From Thermoproteota archaeon (GTDB lineage Archaea; Thermoproteota; Thermoprotei_A; Sulfolobales; Acidilobaceae), in NCBI GenBank assembly GCA_013152575.1, contig JAADGB010000124.1:1-12340 (forward strand): a stretch of DNA of 12,340 bases, in the 5' to 3' direction. Of the stretch, positions 4,949 through 10,917 are shown piece by piece. The notes beneath the pieces were generated by a model. That model ran no database searches. It was not told the DNA's origin and saw nothing but the letters and a program-made list of their open reading frames with translations. Position 1 is the first letter of the stretch; the number at the start of each line of letters is the position of its first letter. The translations under genes were made by a program, and so were the position numbers.

Positions 4949-5237
4949 GGACCTAGACGAAATGAAATTCATACTAGACATACTATTCAGGAAAGGAGAA
5001 GACGTATACATAGGATACACCACACAATGCAGTGGAGCCATCTGCTTATATCTAATCTACATATTCGGCGTGCCAGACAAGCTAGGATACCCAATAAGAG
5101 CTACATACAAAGCAGGAATATGCCACTACATCTATGCCGGATGCAAACCCATAGAAGAAGGAGTCAAAAAGCAATACAACGAACTAGCCAACTATGCAAA
5201 GACACACGGTTTAGCAGTATGGGGTAAAGAAACATGA
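4923..5237 (+). CDS. Unrecognised protein with four conserved-looking cysteines
   Basis: The start is GTG 4923 with GAGGTGGAG just upstream; it overlaps the winged-helix gene by 26 bases. The 104-residue protein has a charged N-terminal helix (EDLDEMKFILDILFRKG), then a cysteine-bearing core: C36-x4-C41 in a hydrophobic stretch (GAICLYLIYIFG), and C67-x6-C74 with an adjacent His68. A final helix is KKQYNELANYAKTHG. The cysteines could form disulfides or a metal site. The hydrophobic stretch is probably buried rather than membrane-spanning, because it is broken by Gly and Pro. No family recognised. Confidence 0.75.
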   Translation: MKEVKIEAEDLDEMKFILDILFRKGEDVYIGYTTQCSGAICLYLIYIFGVPDKLGYPIRATYKAGICHYIYAGCKPIEEGVKKQYNELANYAKTHGLAVWGKET

Positions 5238-5461
5238 GCGAGATACTAATACTGCTTGAATCCCTGCTGATATTCAGCTTCACACTACTGATAATAATAG
5301 CATGGCAGACACTAAAGGCTGACACCGACTATATTAGGTCGAAAGTGAGGAGGATAGAATCGGCATTGGAGGAGCTGGAGGCCAAATACTATCAGTTAGC
5401 GAGAGAGATCCAGAGGATAGAGAAGGATCTAATCCTCATATCTAAGAGGATGGAGAAATGA
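5234..5461 (+). CDS. Membrane-anchored coiled-coil protein, 75 residues
   Basis: ATGA overlap with the preceding stop. Residues 4-24 (ILILLESLLIFSFTLLIIIAW) are one transmembrane helix. Residues 28-75 are a continuous amphipathic helix with heptad-like spacing (YIRSKVRRIESALEELEAKY, then YQLAREIQRIEKDLILISKRMEK), that is, a parallel coiled coil. This layout occurs in small structural, spanin-like or membrane-remodelling proteins of many viruses, but sequence alone does not choose between them. It overlaps the primase-like gene at 5458 by 4 bases, so it may be translated with the replication genes. Confidence 0.78.
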   Translation: MSEILILLESLLIFSFTLLIIIAWQTLKADTDYIRSKVRRIESALEELEAKYYQLAREIQRIEKDLILISKRMEK

Positions 5462-5928
5462 TAATCGGGATGTACCTACCGAGAAGGGCCGTAATGAAAG
5501 ACAGGAGCAAGGCATATCCGACATGGGGAGTGGGAAGCAAATGGAGAGACAAACATCTAATATTCTTCGACATAGATGGAAAGGGCATAACGAATGTCAT
5601 AGAGTACCTAGTCGCCAGGGACATACCCTTTATCGTGATGGAGACAGCTAAGGGGTACCACGTCATAGGCCTGGAACTCGTAACATGGAAGCAACTCAAC
5701 TCAATGTGGACGGCATTGAAGCCGGCGATAGACAATAAGTGGATTACGTTACAGCGTAAGCGAGGATTCGCAGTGCTACGAGTCTGCGGTAAGTACCCGT
5801 GCCAAGACATAAAACCCGTCCTTGCATATTATCCCAAACCGGTTGACCCGGAAGCGCTGAAGTTTCTTTACCTCTACCTCAAGATGATAAGCGTCTGCAG
5901 GAGGCTGTTGGGCCAATGCCGGAGATAA
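5458..5928 (+). CDS. Probable archaeo-eukaryotic-primase-like protein (minimal)
   Basis: ATGA overlap with the preceding gene. The 156-residue protein contains two features of the archaeo-eukaryotic primase (AEP) catalytic core: a hydrophobic strand followed by D38-I-D40 (LIFFDIDG), and, about 28 residues later, K-G-Y-H68 after a strand (FIVMETAKGYHVIGL), matching motifs I (DxD, metal) and II (sxH). A following LRVCGK segment at 107-112 resembles the Arg-containing strand seen in plasmid and phage primase-polymerases. A clear motif III acid is not obvious, and the protein is short. It may be a minimal primase, a degenerate one, or a nucleotide-binding relative. Its position next to RHH and Cas4-like genes suits a replication role. 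Confidence 0.45.
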   Translation: MIIGMYLPRRAVMKDRSKAYPTWGVGSKWRDKHLIFFDIDGKGITNVIEYLVARDIPFIVMETAKGYHVIGLELVTWKQLNSMWTALKPAIDNKWITLQRKRGFAVLRVCGKYPCQDIKPVLAYYPKPVDPEALKFLYLYLKMISVCRRLLGQCRR

Positions 5929-6350
5929 GAGTCAGGATATCAAACCAGATATACAGGGAGCTCAGGAAGCTCCTATCCACCATGACCTGGAAAGAGATAA
6001 TCGAGGCCGCACTAGCCAACTACATCAAGCAAATGAAGGAGGACCCCACCGACAAGCTCAGATGGGAGATAATCAAGACCTACACCGAAGCCCGAGCGAT
6101 AAGGCGTGTCATATGGATGTGGCACAGACTAAAGGACATGGAAGACCTAGCCGAGCGGAGAATGCTGGGAGGAGTAGGAGTAGACGAAGTCGAGCAAGTC
6201 CTAGCCCTAGCCCTAAAGAAGCGGATAGCAGAGGGCAAGAAGCTAATCGAAGAGTACCTCTACAAGCTCAAGGAGGAAGGATTCGAGGTAGACGACGTGA
6301 TAAAGGAGATAGAGAAGATAGAAGCCGAGATAAAGGAGGAGACCTGGTGA
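5916..6350 (+). CDS. RHH-type DNA-binding protein with long helical extension
   Basis: It starts at ATG 5916 with AGGAGG (5899-5904) upstream, overlapping the primase-like gene by 13 bases. Residues 3-38 follow the RHH plan: strand EIRVRIS, helix 1 NQIYRELRKLLSTM, turn T-W, helix 2 KEIIEAALANYIKQ. From about 45 to 144 the protein is helical and highly charged (ALKKRIAEGKKLIEEYLYKLKEEG; VIKEIEKIEAEIKEETW), a likely coiled-coil or oligomerisation arm. An RHH with a long effector arm is seen in partition and plasmid copy-control proteins as well as virus regulators. It may bind the element's own origin or promoter. Confidence 0.65.
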   Translation: MPEIRVRISNQIYRELRKLLSTMTWKEIIEAALANYIKQMKEDPTDKLRWEIIKTYTEARAIRRVIWMWHRLKDMEDLAERRMLGGVGVDEVEQVLALALKKRIAEGKKLIEEYLYKLKEEGFEVDDVIKEIEKIEAEIKEETW

Positions 6351-6356
6351 TAGGGA

Positions 6357-6950
6357 ATGCCCAAGTATTCAGTCTCAGATTTACTCAAGTGCCCCTACTT
6401 CAAGCCCTGGAAGGAAGTAGAGGTAGCCAAGGAGAGAGGGAGGAGGATGCATGAGATGATACAGCAGTGGTACCTGGAGAAGCATCCCAATGCAGAAACC
6501 GAGGTACCAGTAGAGTACACCTTCACGGTAGGGAGAGAGGAGTACACAATCAACGGTAAAGCGGATATCGTAGACCCCGATGGGAGGAAAGTCATAGAGA
6601 TAAAACCATGGACACCAAGCCCCCAGAGGAGATGGGACTACATGCTACAGCTCAGCTTCTATTACACACTCATACTACAGCAAAGGAACTGGGACTGGGG
6701 TAACCCCTACTGGATATTCTACTACCCCAAGCAGAAGACATTGAAGCTAGACATAATCAGACCCATAACCATAAGACGAGACGTGCTACCATTCATCAAG
6801 CAACTAGCAATCGTGAGAGAGAAGCTGGGAGTAATGCCGATAAAAGGCGGGTTCTGCACGCTATGCAAGTACAAACGAGAGTGTAAACCCGTTTTTTCCA
6901 TGCCCTCCCCTGGTTCTAGATTCTTAACTCTATCCAGAGTTAAGGGGTGA
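6357..6950 (+). CDS. Cas4-like PD-(D/E)XK exonuclease with 4Fe-4S cysteines
   Basis: GGTGATAGGGA precedes ATG 6357. All landmarks of the Cas4/RecB nuclease family are visible in 197 residues: C12 near the N-terminus (LLKCPY), H32 (GRRMH), D70 (GKAD), E81-x-K83 (IEIKPW), the QxxxY motif Q98-L-S-F-Y102, and C167-x2-C170-x5-C176 at the C-terminus, which with C12 would hold the iron-sulfur cluster. Members degrade DNA ends, usually 5' to 3'. No cas1, cas2 or CRISPR array is in the window, so a role in viral replication or recombination is more likely than spacer capture. Viral Cas4-like proteins are known in crenarchaeal viruses. The last 17 residues follow an internal T6 tract and use atypical codons. 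Confidence 0.88.
   Translation: MPKYSVSDLLKCPYFKPWKEVEVAKERGRRMHEMIQQWYLEKHPNAETEVPVEYTFTVGREEYTINGKADIVDPDGRKVIEIKPWTPSPQRRWDYMLQLSFYYTLILQQRNWDWGNPYWIFYYPKQKTLKLDIIRPITIRRDVLPFIKQLAIVREKLGVMPIKGGFCTLCKYKRECKPVFSMPSPGSRFLTLSRVKG
6892..6947 (+). promoter_or_regulatory. T6 tract plus 9-bp hairpin at the boundary before the paralogue cassette
   Basis: Inside the last codons of the Cas4-like gene lie T6 (6892-6897) and then a perfect inverted repeat, CTTAACTCT (6923-6931) and AGAGTTAAG (6936-6944), with the loop ATCC. The hairpin's right arm touches the GGGGTGAG ribosome binding site (6944-6951) of the next gene. Together this looks like a terminator plus a leader hairpin separating two transcription units, although the DNA is also coding. 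The alternative pairing CCCCT (6907-6911) with AGGGG (6943-6947) could toggle access to the ribosome binding site. Confidence 0.5.
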
Positions 6951-6954
6951 GAGT

Positions 6955-7278
6955 GTGAAGTATAGAATCTATAGGTACCTGGCTATAAGGCCCCTAGACG
7001 GTAGTTTTTGGATGATAGACATAGAGGACAACCCAGCAATAACAAGAGTAGCGATAACATCACTGAACGGACCGAGCAGTATCACCTTCTCCCTGCTAAA
7101 GAGATTCGGAGACGCCGGAGTAAAAATCTACATAGGCCCATTCATGCTGATACTAGAGAGGAGGAGAGACGTAGACAGCATACTAGACAAGCTAGAGCAC
7201 TTCCTACAGAACCAAGTAGAAGTAATAGCGACAATAAAGGAGTACGAGGGAGACGAACCCCCCTGGATGACAAACTAG
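6955..7278 (+). CDS. Tandem paralogue 1 of 3, unrecognised small protein
   Basis: Starts at GTG 6955 behind GGGGTGAG. The 107-residue protein has an N-terminal strand with a YRYLAIRP motif, a beta-rich middle, a hydrophobic strand (VKIYIGPFMLILERR), a helix (DVDSILDKLEHFLQN), and a C-terminal strand VEVIATIKEYEGDEPPW. The next gene shares the same plan and ends with an identical VIATIKEYEGDE block; the third gene is more divergent. Tandem triplication suggests a small secreted-free cytoplasmic adaptor or host-targeting family under diversification, like anti-defence gene arrays in other viruses, but this is inference. No known family is recognised. Confidence 0.78.
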   Translation: MKYRIYRYLAIRPLDGSFWMIDIEDNPAITRVAITSLNGPSSITFSLLKRFGDAGVKIYIGPFMLILERRRDVDSILDKLEHFLQNQVEVIATIKEYEGDEPPWMTN

Positions 7279-7292
7279 GAGGTGAAAACGTG

Positions 7293-7607
7293 ATGTATAG
7301 GCTATACAAGTATCTAGCAATAGACCCCGTGACCCTCAGGATATACGAGATAGCAATCACGGAGACGGAATATAGGGTCGAGGTAGGAATCTTATCACAG
7401 AACCATGACGCCTACATAGAATTCAGTCTGAAAAAAAGAACTGGAGAATCAAAGATTACGATACACGTGGGCCTAGTAATCACGGAGATAAGAGGCCTAC
7501 GTAAGATAAACGATATACTGAATCAAATCGAACACCTACTAACGAAGAGACTAATAGTAATAGCAACGATAAAGGAGTATGAAGGAGACGAATCCCCATA
7601 CTGGTGA
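7293..7607 (+). CDS. Tandem paralogue 2 of 3
   Basis: AGGAGGTGAAAAC (7278-7290) fixes the start at ATG 7293; a much longer open frame upstream is only a shadow of the previous gene. The 104 residues repeat the plan of paralogue 1: YRLYKYLAIDP at the N-terminus, strands, a TIHVGLVITEIRG strand, the NDILNQIEHLLTKR helix, and the closing VIVIATIKEYEGDESPYW region, of which 12 residues are identical to the neighbour. DNA similarity is visible over the last 45 bases as well, so duplication is relatively recent. It overlaps nothing upstream and ends at the start region of paralogue 3. Confidence 0.8.
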   Translation: MYRLYKYLAIDPVTLRIYEIAITETEYRVEVGILSQNHDAYIEFSLKKRTGESKITIHVGLVITEIRGLRKINDILNQIEHLLTKRLIVIATIKEYEGDESPYW

Positions 7608-7612
7608 TGGAA

Positions 7613-7906
7613 ATGTCTGAGCCAAAAGTGTTTGAGAAGACATACCTCCTATACCATAGGCCATCACGGAGCCTGCTAGAGTACTACATATACAGCCGCG
7701 AAGACTACACGGGGATAGAGCTGGAATCGAGAGACTACAGCCTACACATAGAGATACACCTATACGAGGACACCACGATAGCCAAGGTACACCTACTACT
7801 AGTCGAAGAGCTGAGATTCATAGACGACGAGGCGAATAAGATACTCGATATCGTAGAGCAGATACTACAGGAGTCAGAAGTCCTAGCCGAATGGGATGAA
7901 CCATGA
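7613..7906 (+). CDS. Tandem paralogue 3 of 3, divergent
   Basis: I choose ATG 7613, as GGTGATGG (7603-7610) is at the usual distance; GTG 7604 or ATG 7607 are possible and would add 2 to 3 residues. The 97-residue protein keeps the family plan: YLLYHRPSRSLLEYYI at the N-terminus (compare YRYLAIRP), a strand IAKVHLLLVEELRF, and the helix EANKILDIVEQILQ followed by a SEVLAEWDE ending in the place of VIATIKEYEGDE. Identity to the other two is low but position-for-position similar. It overlaps the next gene's ATG by 4 bases. Confidence 0.72.
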   Translation: MSEPKVFEKTYLLYHRPSRSLLEYYIYSREDYTGIELESRDYSLHIEIHLYEDTTIAKVHLLLVEELRFIDDEANKILDIVEQILQESEVLAEWDEP

Positions 7907-8325
7907 CCAGGCCGATAACAGTCAAGCTACCACCGAAGCTGACAGTCAAGCTATACAAGCTAGCCGAGGAGTACAACATACACATAGCAGAGATAATCCG
8001 AGCCTCCCTAGTTTTTTTCCTCTCCCTAAACCCCCCTAAGGGGCTGGTGGAGTACTATGACAAGATGGCTTATCTTGATGTGGACTACACTCTTAATCAT
8101 CGGGTTCTTCCTATATGTAATAACTGTAGAGCTAATCAAGTTCACAGCAGGCCTGGAGATACCCTCAGAGACAAAGGCGGAAATAATGGTAATCATAGCC
8201 CTCACGATGACCCTCGTGTGGCTCCTCCTGGTAATGGGAGTCTTGCTAGAATTAAAGTCCTCAGATTCGTAACTAGGATGAAGATGGAGAGGCTGATGAG
8301 AGATGAACGTGTTATGGCTCAGTGA
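7903..8325 (+). CDS. RHH protein whose frame runs on through a second gene
   Basis: ATGA overlap with paralogue 3. The first 46 residues are a clear RHH: strand PITVKLPP, helix 1 KLTVKLYKLAEEY, turn NIH, helix 2 IAEIIRASLVFFLSL, with the Ile-Ile-Arg pattern. After about residue 47 (from about 8041) the frame continues 90 more residues with atypical codons and no recognisable fold, overlapping in another frame the membrane gene at 8057 and the start of the glycosyltransferase. A T7 tract (8012-8018) and C6-TAA-G4 (8031-8043) lie at the transition. A one-base change in either tract would bring a stop at about 8025 or 8037. The real product may be only about 45 residues. Confidence 0.6.
   Translation: MTRPITVKLPPKLTVKLYKLAEEYNIHIAEIIRASLVFFLSLNPPKGLVEYYDKMAYLDVDYTLNHRVLPICNNCRANQVHSRPGDTLRDKGGNNGNHSPHDDPRVAPPGNGSLARIKVLRFVTRMKMERLMRDERVMAQ
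8012..8043 (+). terminator. Likely terminator and hairpin inside the RHH frame
   Basis: T7 at 8012-8018 resembles the other T-tract terminators here. It is followed by CCCC-TAA-GGGG (8033-8043), a 4-bp stem with a 3-base loop, 13 bases before the membrane gene's ATG. Confidence 0.35.
8057..8272 (+). CDS. Two-helix membrane protein, 71 residues, nested in the RHH frame
   Basis: GGTGGAG precedes ATG 8057. Codon use (CTA, ATA, CTC) fits this frame much better than the overlapping RHH frame, so this is the real coding frame of the region. The first helix is LILMWTTLLIIGFFLYVITVELI (about 5-27). A short polar loop (GLEIPSETKAE) follows. The second helix is IMVIIALTMTLVWLLLVMGVLLEL (about 44-67). 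It has no identifiable family. It sits between the RHH gene and the glycosyltransferase, which fits an inner-membrane helper or virion membrane protein. Confidence 0.75.
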   Translation: MTRWLILMWTTLLIIGFFLYVITVELIKFTAGLEIPSETKAEIMVIIALTMTLVWLLLVMGVLLELKSSDS

Positions 8326-9484
8326 GTGCCCGTATACAGGCTCTGGTTTCGGCAAAACCACGTACTATCTAATCAAGGAGCTCAAGAGTCAGGGATTCAA
8401 AGTCGTGTCCTCCTGTTTCGCTACACCACTATATCTAGAATATGAGGGAATCCCGATACTGCCCTTCCCCAGGGAAATGAACTCGCTACCAAAGCTACTA
8501 GAGGTAGTCACCAGGAGATACGGGAAACCAGATGTGCTGGTAATGTTTGGTAGCCCCTGGACGGTACCCTGGACCTCGGTCCTGACGCAAGTCGACGCAG
8601 TAAAGAGACGAGTCAAGATAATAGGGTACTACGTACATGAGGCCCACCACATACCGACAGCGATCAAGTGGTGGTTCGGCCGAGCACACCTAGTAGCGAC
8701 GCCGACGAAATACGTAGCTAAAGTGCTGAGATTCCAGTCCGAGAGAATCCATGTGGTACCCCACGGAGTGAACCCCGGGCTATGGAACCCAGCCAGGTAC
8801 AACCCGCCAAGGGAGGATGTCATAGGGATGATAGCCAAGAACCATCCAAGGAAGCGATGGGATATGTGGCTAGCTACACTGGCATTCCTAAGGAAGGCCA
8901 GGAGGAACGTGAGGGGCCTAGCCTTCACCTCCGTTAGGGGATACTGGCATCTAGACAAGCTCACAGCCTCGGTATCCGAATTCCTGAGAGTAGATATACC
9001 AATAACCATACTAGACGAGTACGACGCACAAACCGGCATACCGGAAAACGCTCAAGTAGAGGTAGTCTCCAAGATGAAGATACACCTACTCATATCGATG
9101 GGGGAAGCCTGGGGACTACCAGTAACGGAGACGCTAGCCCTAGGGATACCCAACATAGTAGTGGATTACCCGGCGATAAGGGAGTGGTGCTCCTCAGCTT
9201 GCATCTACATACCCGCGGAGGGCCTATACTGGAGCATAGACGGCCTACTACACCCAGTCCCCGAGATAGGAGCAATCCTAGACAAGGTAACCGAGGTCCT
9301 AGACCACTACCCTGAATACAGGGACAAAGCCGAGAAGGCAAGTAGATGGATAAGGAAACAATTAACATGGAAGCAGGCAGGCAAGGAGATGATAAGAGCA
9401 ATAGATAAAGTCATGAATCTGGGAGACGAGCTAGTAACCGACGTAGACCCGATACTCAGAAAGATAAAGGTGAATAAATCATGA
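8303..9484 (+). CDS. GT4-type glycosyltransferase, 393 residues
   Basis: The protein has the two-domain GT-B shape. The N-terminal domain opens with MNVLWLSECP and a Gly-rich loop GSGFGKTTYYL (residues 13-23). The linker region contains PHGVNPGLWNP (153-163). The C-terminal domain carries the GT4 E-x7-E motif as E268-AWGLPVT-E276 within ISMGEAWGLPVTE, followed by LALGIPNIV. These are the donor-sugar-nucleotide binding features of retaining GT4 enzymes, so it should move a sugar from a nucleotide-sugar to a lipid, protein or glycan acceptor in the cytoplasm. There is no membrane segment. It overlaps the next gene by 4 bases (ATGA). A role in glycosylating virion proteins or host surface glycans is inferred. 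Confidence 0.9.
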   Translation: MNVLWLSECPYTGSGFGKTTYYLIKELKSQGFKVVSSCFATPLYLEYEGIPILPFPREMNSLPKLLEVVTRRYGKPDVLVMFGSPWTVPWTSVLTQVDAVKRRVKIIGYYVHEAHHIPTAIKWWFGRAHLVATPTKYVAKVLRFQSERIHVVPHGVNPGLWNPARYNPPREDVIGMIAKNHPRKRWDMWLATLAFLRKARRNVRGLAFTSVRGYWHLDKLTASVSEFLRVDIPITILDEYDAQTGIPENAQVEVVSKMKIHLLISMGEAWGLPVTETLALGIPNIVVDYPAIREWCSSACIYIPAEGLYWSIDGLLHPVPEIGAILDKVTEVLDHYPEYRDKAEKASRWIRKQLTWKQAGKEMIRAIDKVMNLGDELVTDVDPILRKIKVNKS

Positions 9485-10263
9485 TCGGGATAGACATAGG
9501 CTGCGGAAGCTACTGTCGCCTAGACTATTGCGTGGATACACGCTTCGACTGGCCCAGGAAGTCAAGCCACCTAGACGTATACCTCCCAAGAGTGGAAATC
9601 GACTCCCCGAAGACATACATACAAGCCGATGCACATGAGATACCCCTACCATCAGGAGTAGCAGAGCTAGCCTACATGATACACAGCCTGGAGCACATGA
9701 ACTGCCCAATGAAAGCCCTACTAGAGGCCAGGAGGCTACTCAAACCATACGGGAGGCTATACATCATAGTACCCAACCCAGAAAAGAACAGTGCCGGCTG
9801 GAGAGACCCCGAGCATAAGTATTCATGGACAACAGCAAGCTTAAAGAATCTATTAGAAGCCTCGGGATACCACATCCTACTCATAGAGAAGATAGTATAC
9901 GAACTAGACATACTAGCCATAGCGACACCAGCTAAACTGAGGTATATCCTGGCATTCGACGTAGACGGAACCCTAAAGCCATACGGAGGCCCGATACCAC
10001 TAAGCGAGGTATTCGAGTATGAAGATAAAGCTATGCTCATGCTACTAACCGGAAGAGAGGACCACATACAAATAAAACATGAATACGGATTCGACTACAG
10101 CTTCCAATACAGACCCGGGATATTCACGTATCTCAATCACGTACTAGCTAAGGATACGGTTAAAGTCTACATAGCAGACAACATTGAGAGAAAGAGAAAC
10201 GCCGAGGCTAATGGATGGATATTCATGAAGCCAAGCGAATTTCTAGCCAAGGGACCACCCTAA
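9481..10263 (+). CDS. Fusion of a class I methyltransferase and a HAD-like phosphatase
   Basis: ATGA overlap with the glycosyltransferase. Residues 1-150 form a compact SAM-dependent methyltransferase: IDIGCGSY (4-11, the SAM loop), ADAHEIPLPSG (49-59), MIHSLEHM (66-73) and EARRLLKPYGRLYIIVPNP (82-100). Residues 155-260 form a small haloacid-dehalogenase domain: the nucleophile motif LAFD160-V-D162-GT, LLTGRED with T190 as motif II, and VYIADN with D233 as the metal-side acid. HAD domains hydrolyse phosphoesters, often on sugar phosphates. The pair suggests methylation plus dephosphorylation of a sugar or glycan intermediate, matching the upstream glycosyltransferase. The exact substrate is unknown. 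The end overlaps the convergent gene by 41 bases. Confidence 0.8.
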   Translation: MIGIDIGCGSYCRLDYCVDTRFDWPRKSSHLDVYLPRVEIDSPKTYIQADAHEIPLPSGVAELAYMIHSLEHMNCPMKALLEARRLLKPYGRLYIIVPNPEKNSAGWRDPEHKYSWTTASLKNLLEASGYHILLIEKIVYELDILAIATPAKLRYILAFDVDGTLKPYGGPIPLSEVFEYEDKAMLMLLTGREDHIQIKHEYGFDYSFQYRPGIFTYLNHVLAKDTVKVYIADNIERKRNAEANGWIFMKPSEFLAKGPP

Positions 10264-10894
10264 CCTCTTCATAGCTAACATTAGGAGGATGAAGCCATAA
10301 CCCATGCTCTCCGAGTAGCTCCCCGTGATCACTAGTAACCACTATCACATCCATCTCTTTTTTGAACTCCTCAACCAGAGCCCTAGCATAGGTTAACCCC
10401 AACTCATAGTTAATCTCATACAGCCTCCTAACATAATCAGGACTCAACTCCCCCCTCACTATCATATCCCTTATCACCACATCAGCCCCAAACCTACCCC
10501 TCGTTATCTCCCTCCACTTCCTAGTAAAGGGAGTCCCGAAAGCGGGAGGCAGATGAGGCTGAATAAACCAAACCACCATCCTATCATAAGGCTCATTAAG
10601 GACAGCATCAACTACAGCATCAGGTGGTACAGTCAATAGCTCATCATCCCAGCCCCAGTCCCATACATCAATCACTCTCTTGAAGTGTTCCCAAGCCCTC
10701 ACCCCCTTAACCTCCCTCTTTGAGTTCAAGAAAGCATTAGCAGAGTAAAGGTAAGCGTCATACCTCCCCTTAAATACAGTCCTGAAGTAATAGTCCGTAC
10801 ACGACTCAAGACTCCAGGCCCTAGTGTATTTACCCTCGATCCTATTCAGCCTCTCAAAGTAGTCAGCCCGACCAGCATCGAGATAGATAATCAT
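10223..10894 (-). CDS. Compact sulfatase/alkaline-phosphatase superfamily hydrolase
   Basis: I start at ATG 10892-10894 (protein MIIYLDAGRADYF) with ACTAGGAGA upstream, because an earlier in-frame ATG (10960) would overlap the preceding gene by 43 bases. Of 223 residues, visible landmarks are the metal-binding D6 in IIYLDAGRAD, a likely nucleophile region S31-C32-T33, the QPHLPP segment (112-117), and the D189-H190-G191 motif in VVTSDHGELLGEHG, with H197 and H202. These fit the metal-dependent phosphatase/sulfatase fold, in a short form like those found near archaeal glycosylation genes. The exact activity (sulfate or phosphate removal) cannot be told. The last gene of the minus-strand operon. 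Confidence 0.8.
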   Translation of the reverse strand: MIIYLDAGRADYFERLNRIEGKYTRAWSLESCTDYYFRTVFKGRYDAYLYSANAFLNSKREVKGVRAWEHFKRVIDVWDWGWDDELLTVPPDAVVDAVLNEPYDRMVVWFIQPHLPPAFGTPFTRKWREITRGRFGADVVIRDMIVRGELSPDYVRRLYEINYELGLTYARALVEEFKKEMDVIVVTSDHGELLGEHGLWLHPPNVSYEEVRVVPWLEIRLAS

Positions 10895-10917
10895 CCATCT
10901 CCTAGTGTTGTCATTGA

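Noticed and set aside
6062..6454. 130-residue open frame overlapping the RHH and Cas4-like genes
   Set aside because: Arg/Gly/Asp-rich shadow of two well-supported genes in another frame.
6357..6950. CRISPR adaptation role for the Cas4-like gene
   Set aside because: No cas1, cas2, effector genes or repeat arrays are in the window; lone Cas4-like nucleases are common in archaeal viruses.
7008..7292. N-terminal extension of paralogue 2 into paralogue 1
   Set aside because: The first 95 residues are an out-of-frame reading of paralogue 1; AGGAGGTGAAAAC and the paralogue alignment fix the start at 7293.
8629..9039. Minus-strand open frames inside the glycosyltransferase gene
   Set aside because: The plus frame carries a full GT4 domain set; the minus frames show no domain, start or context.
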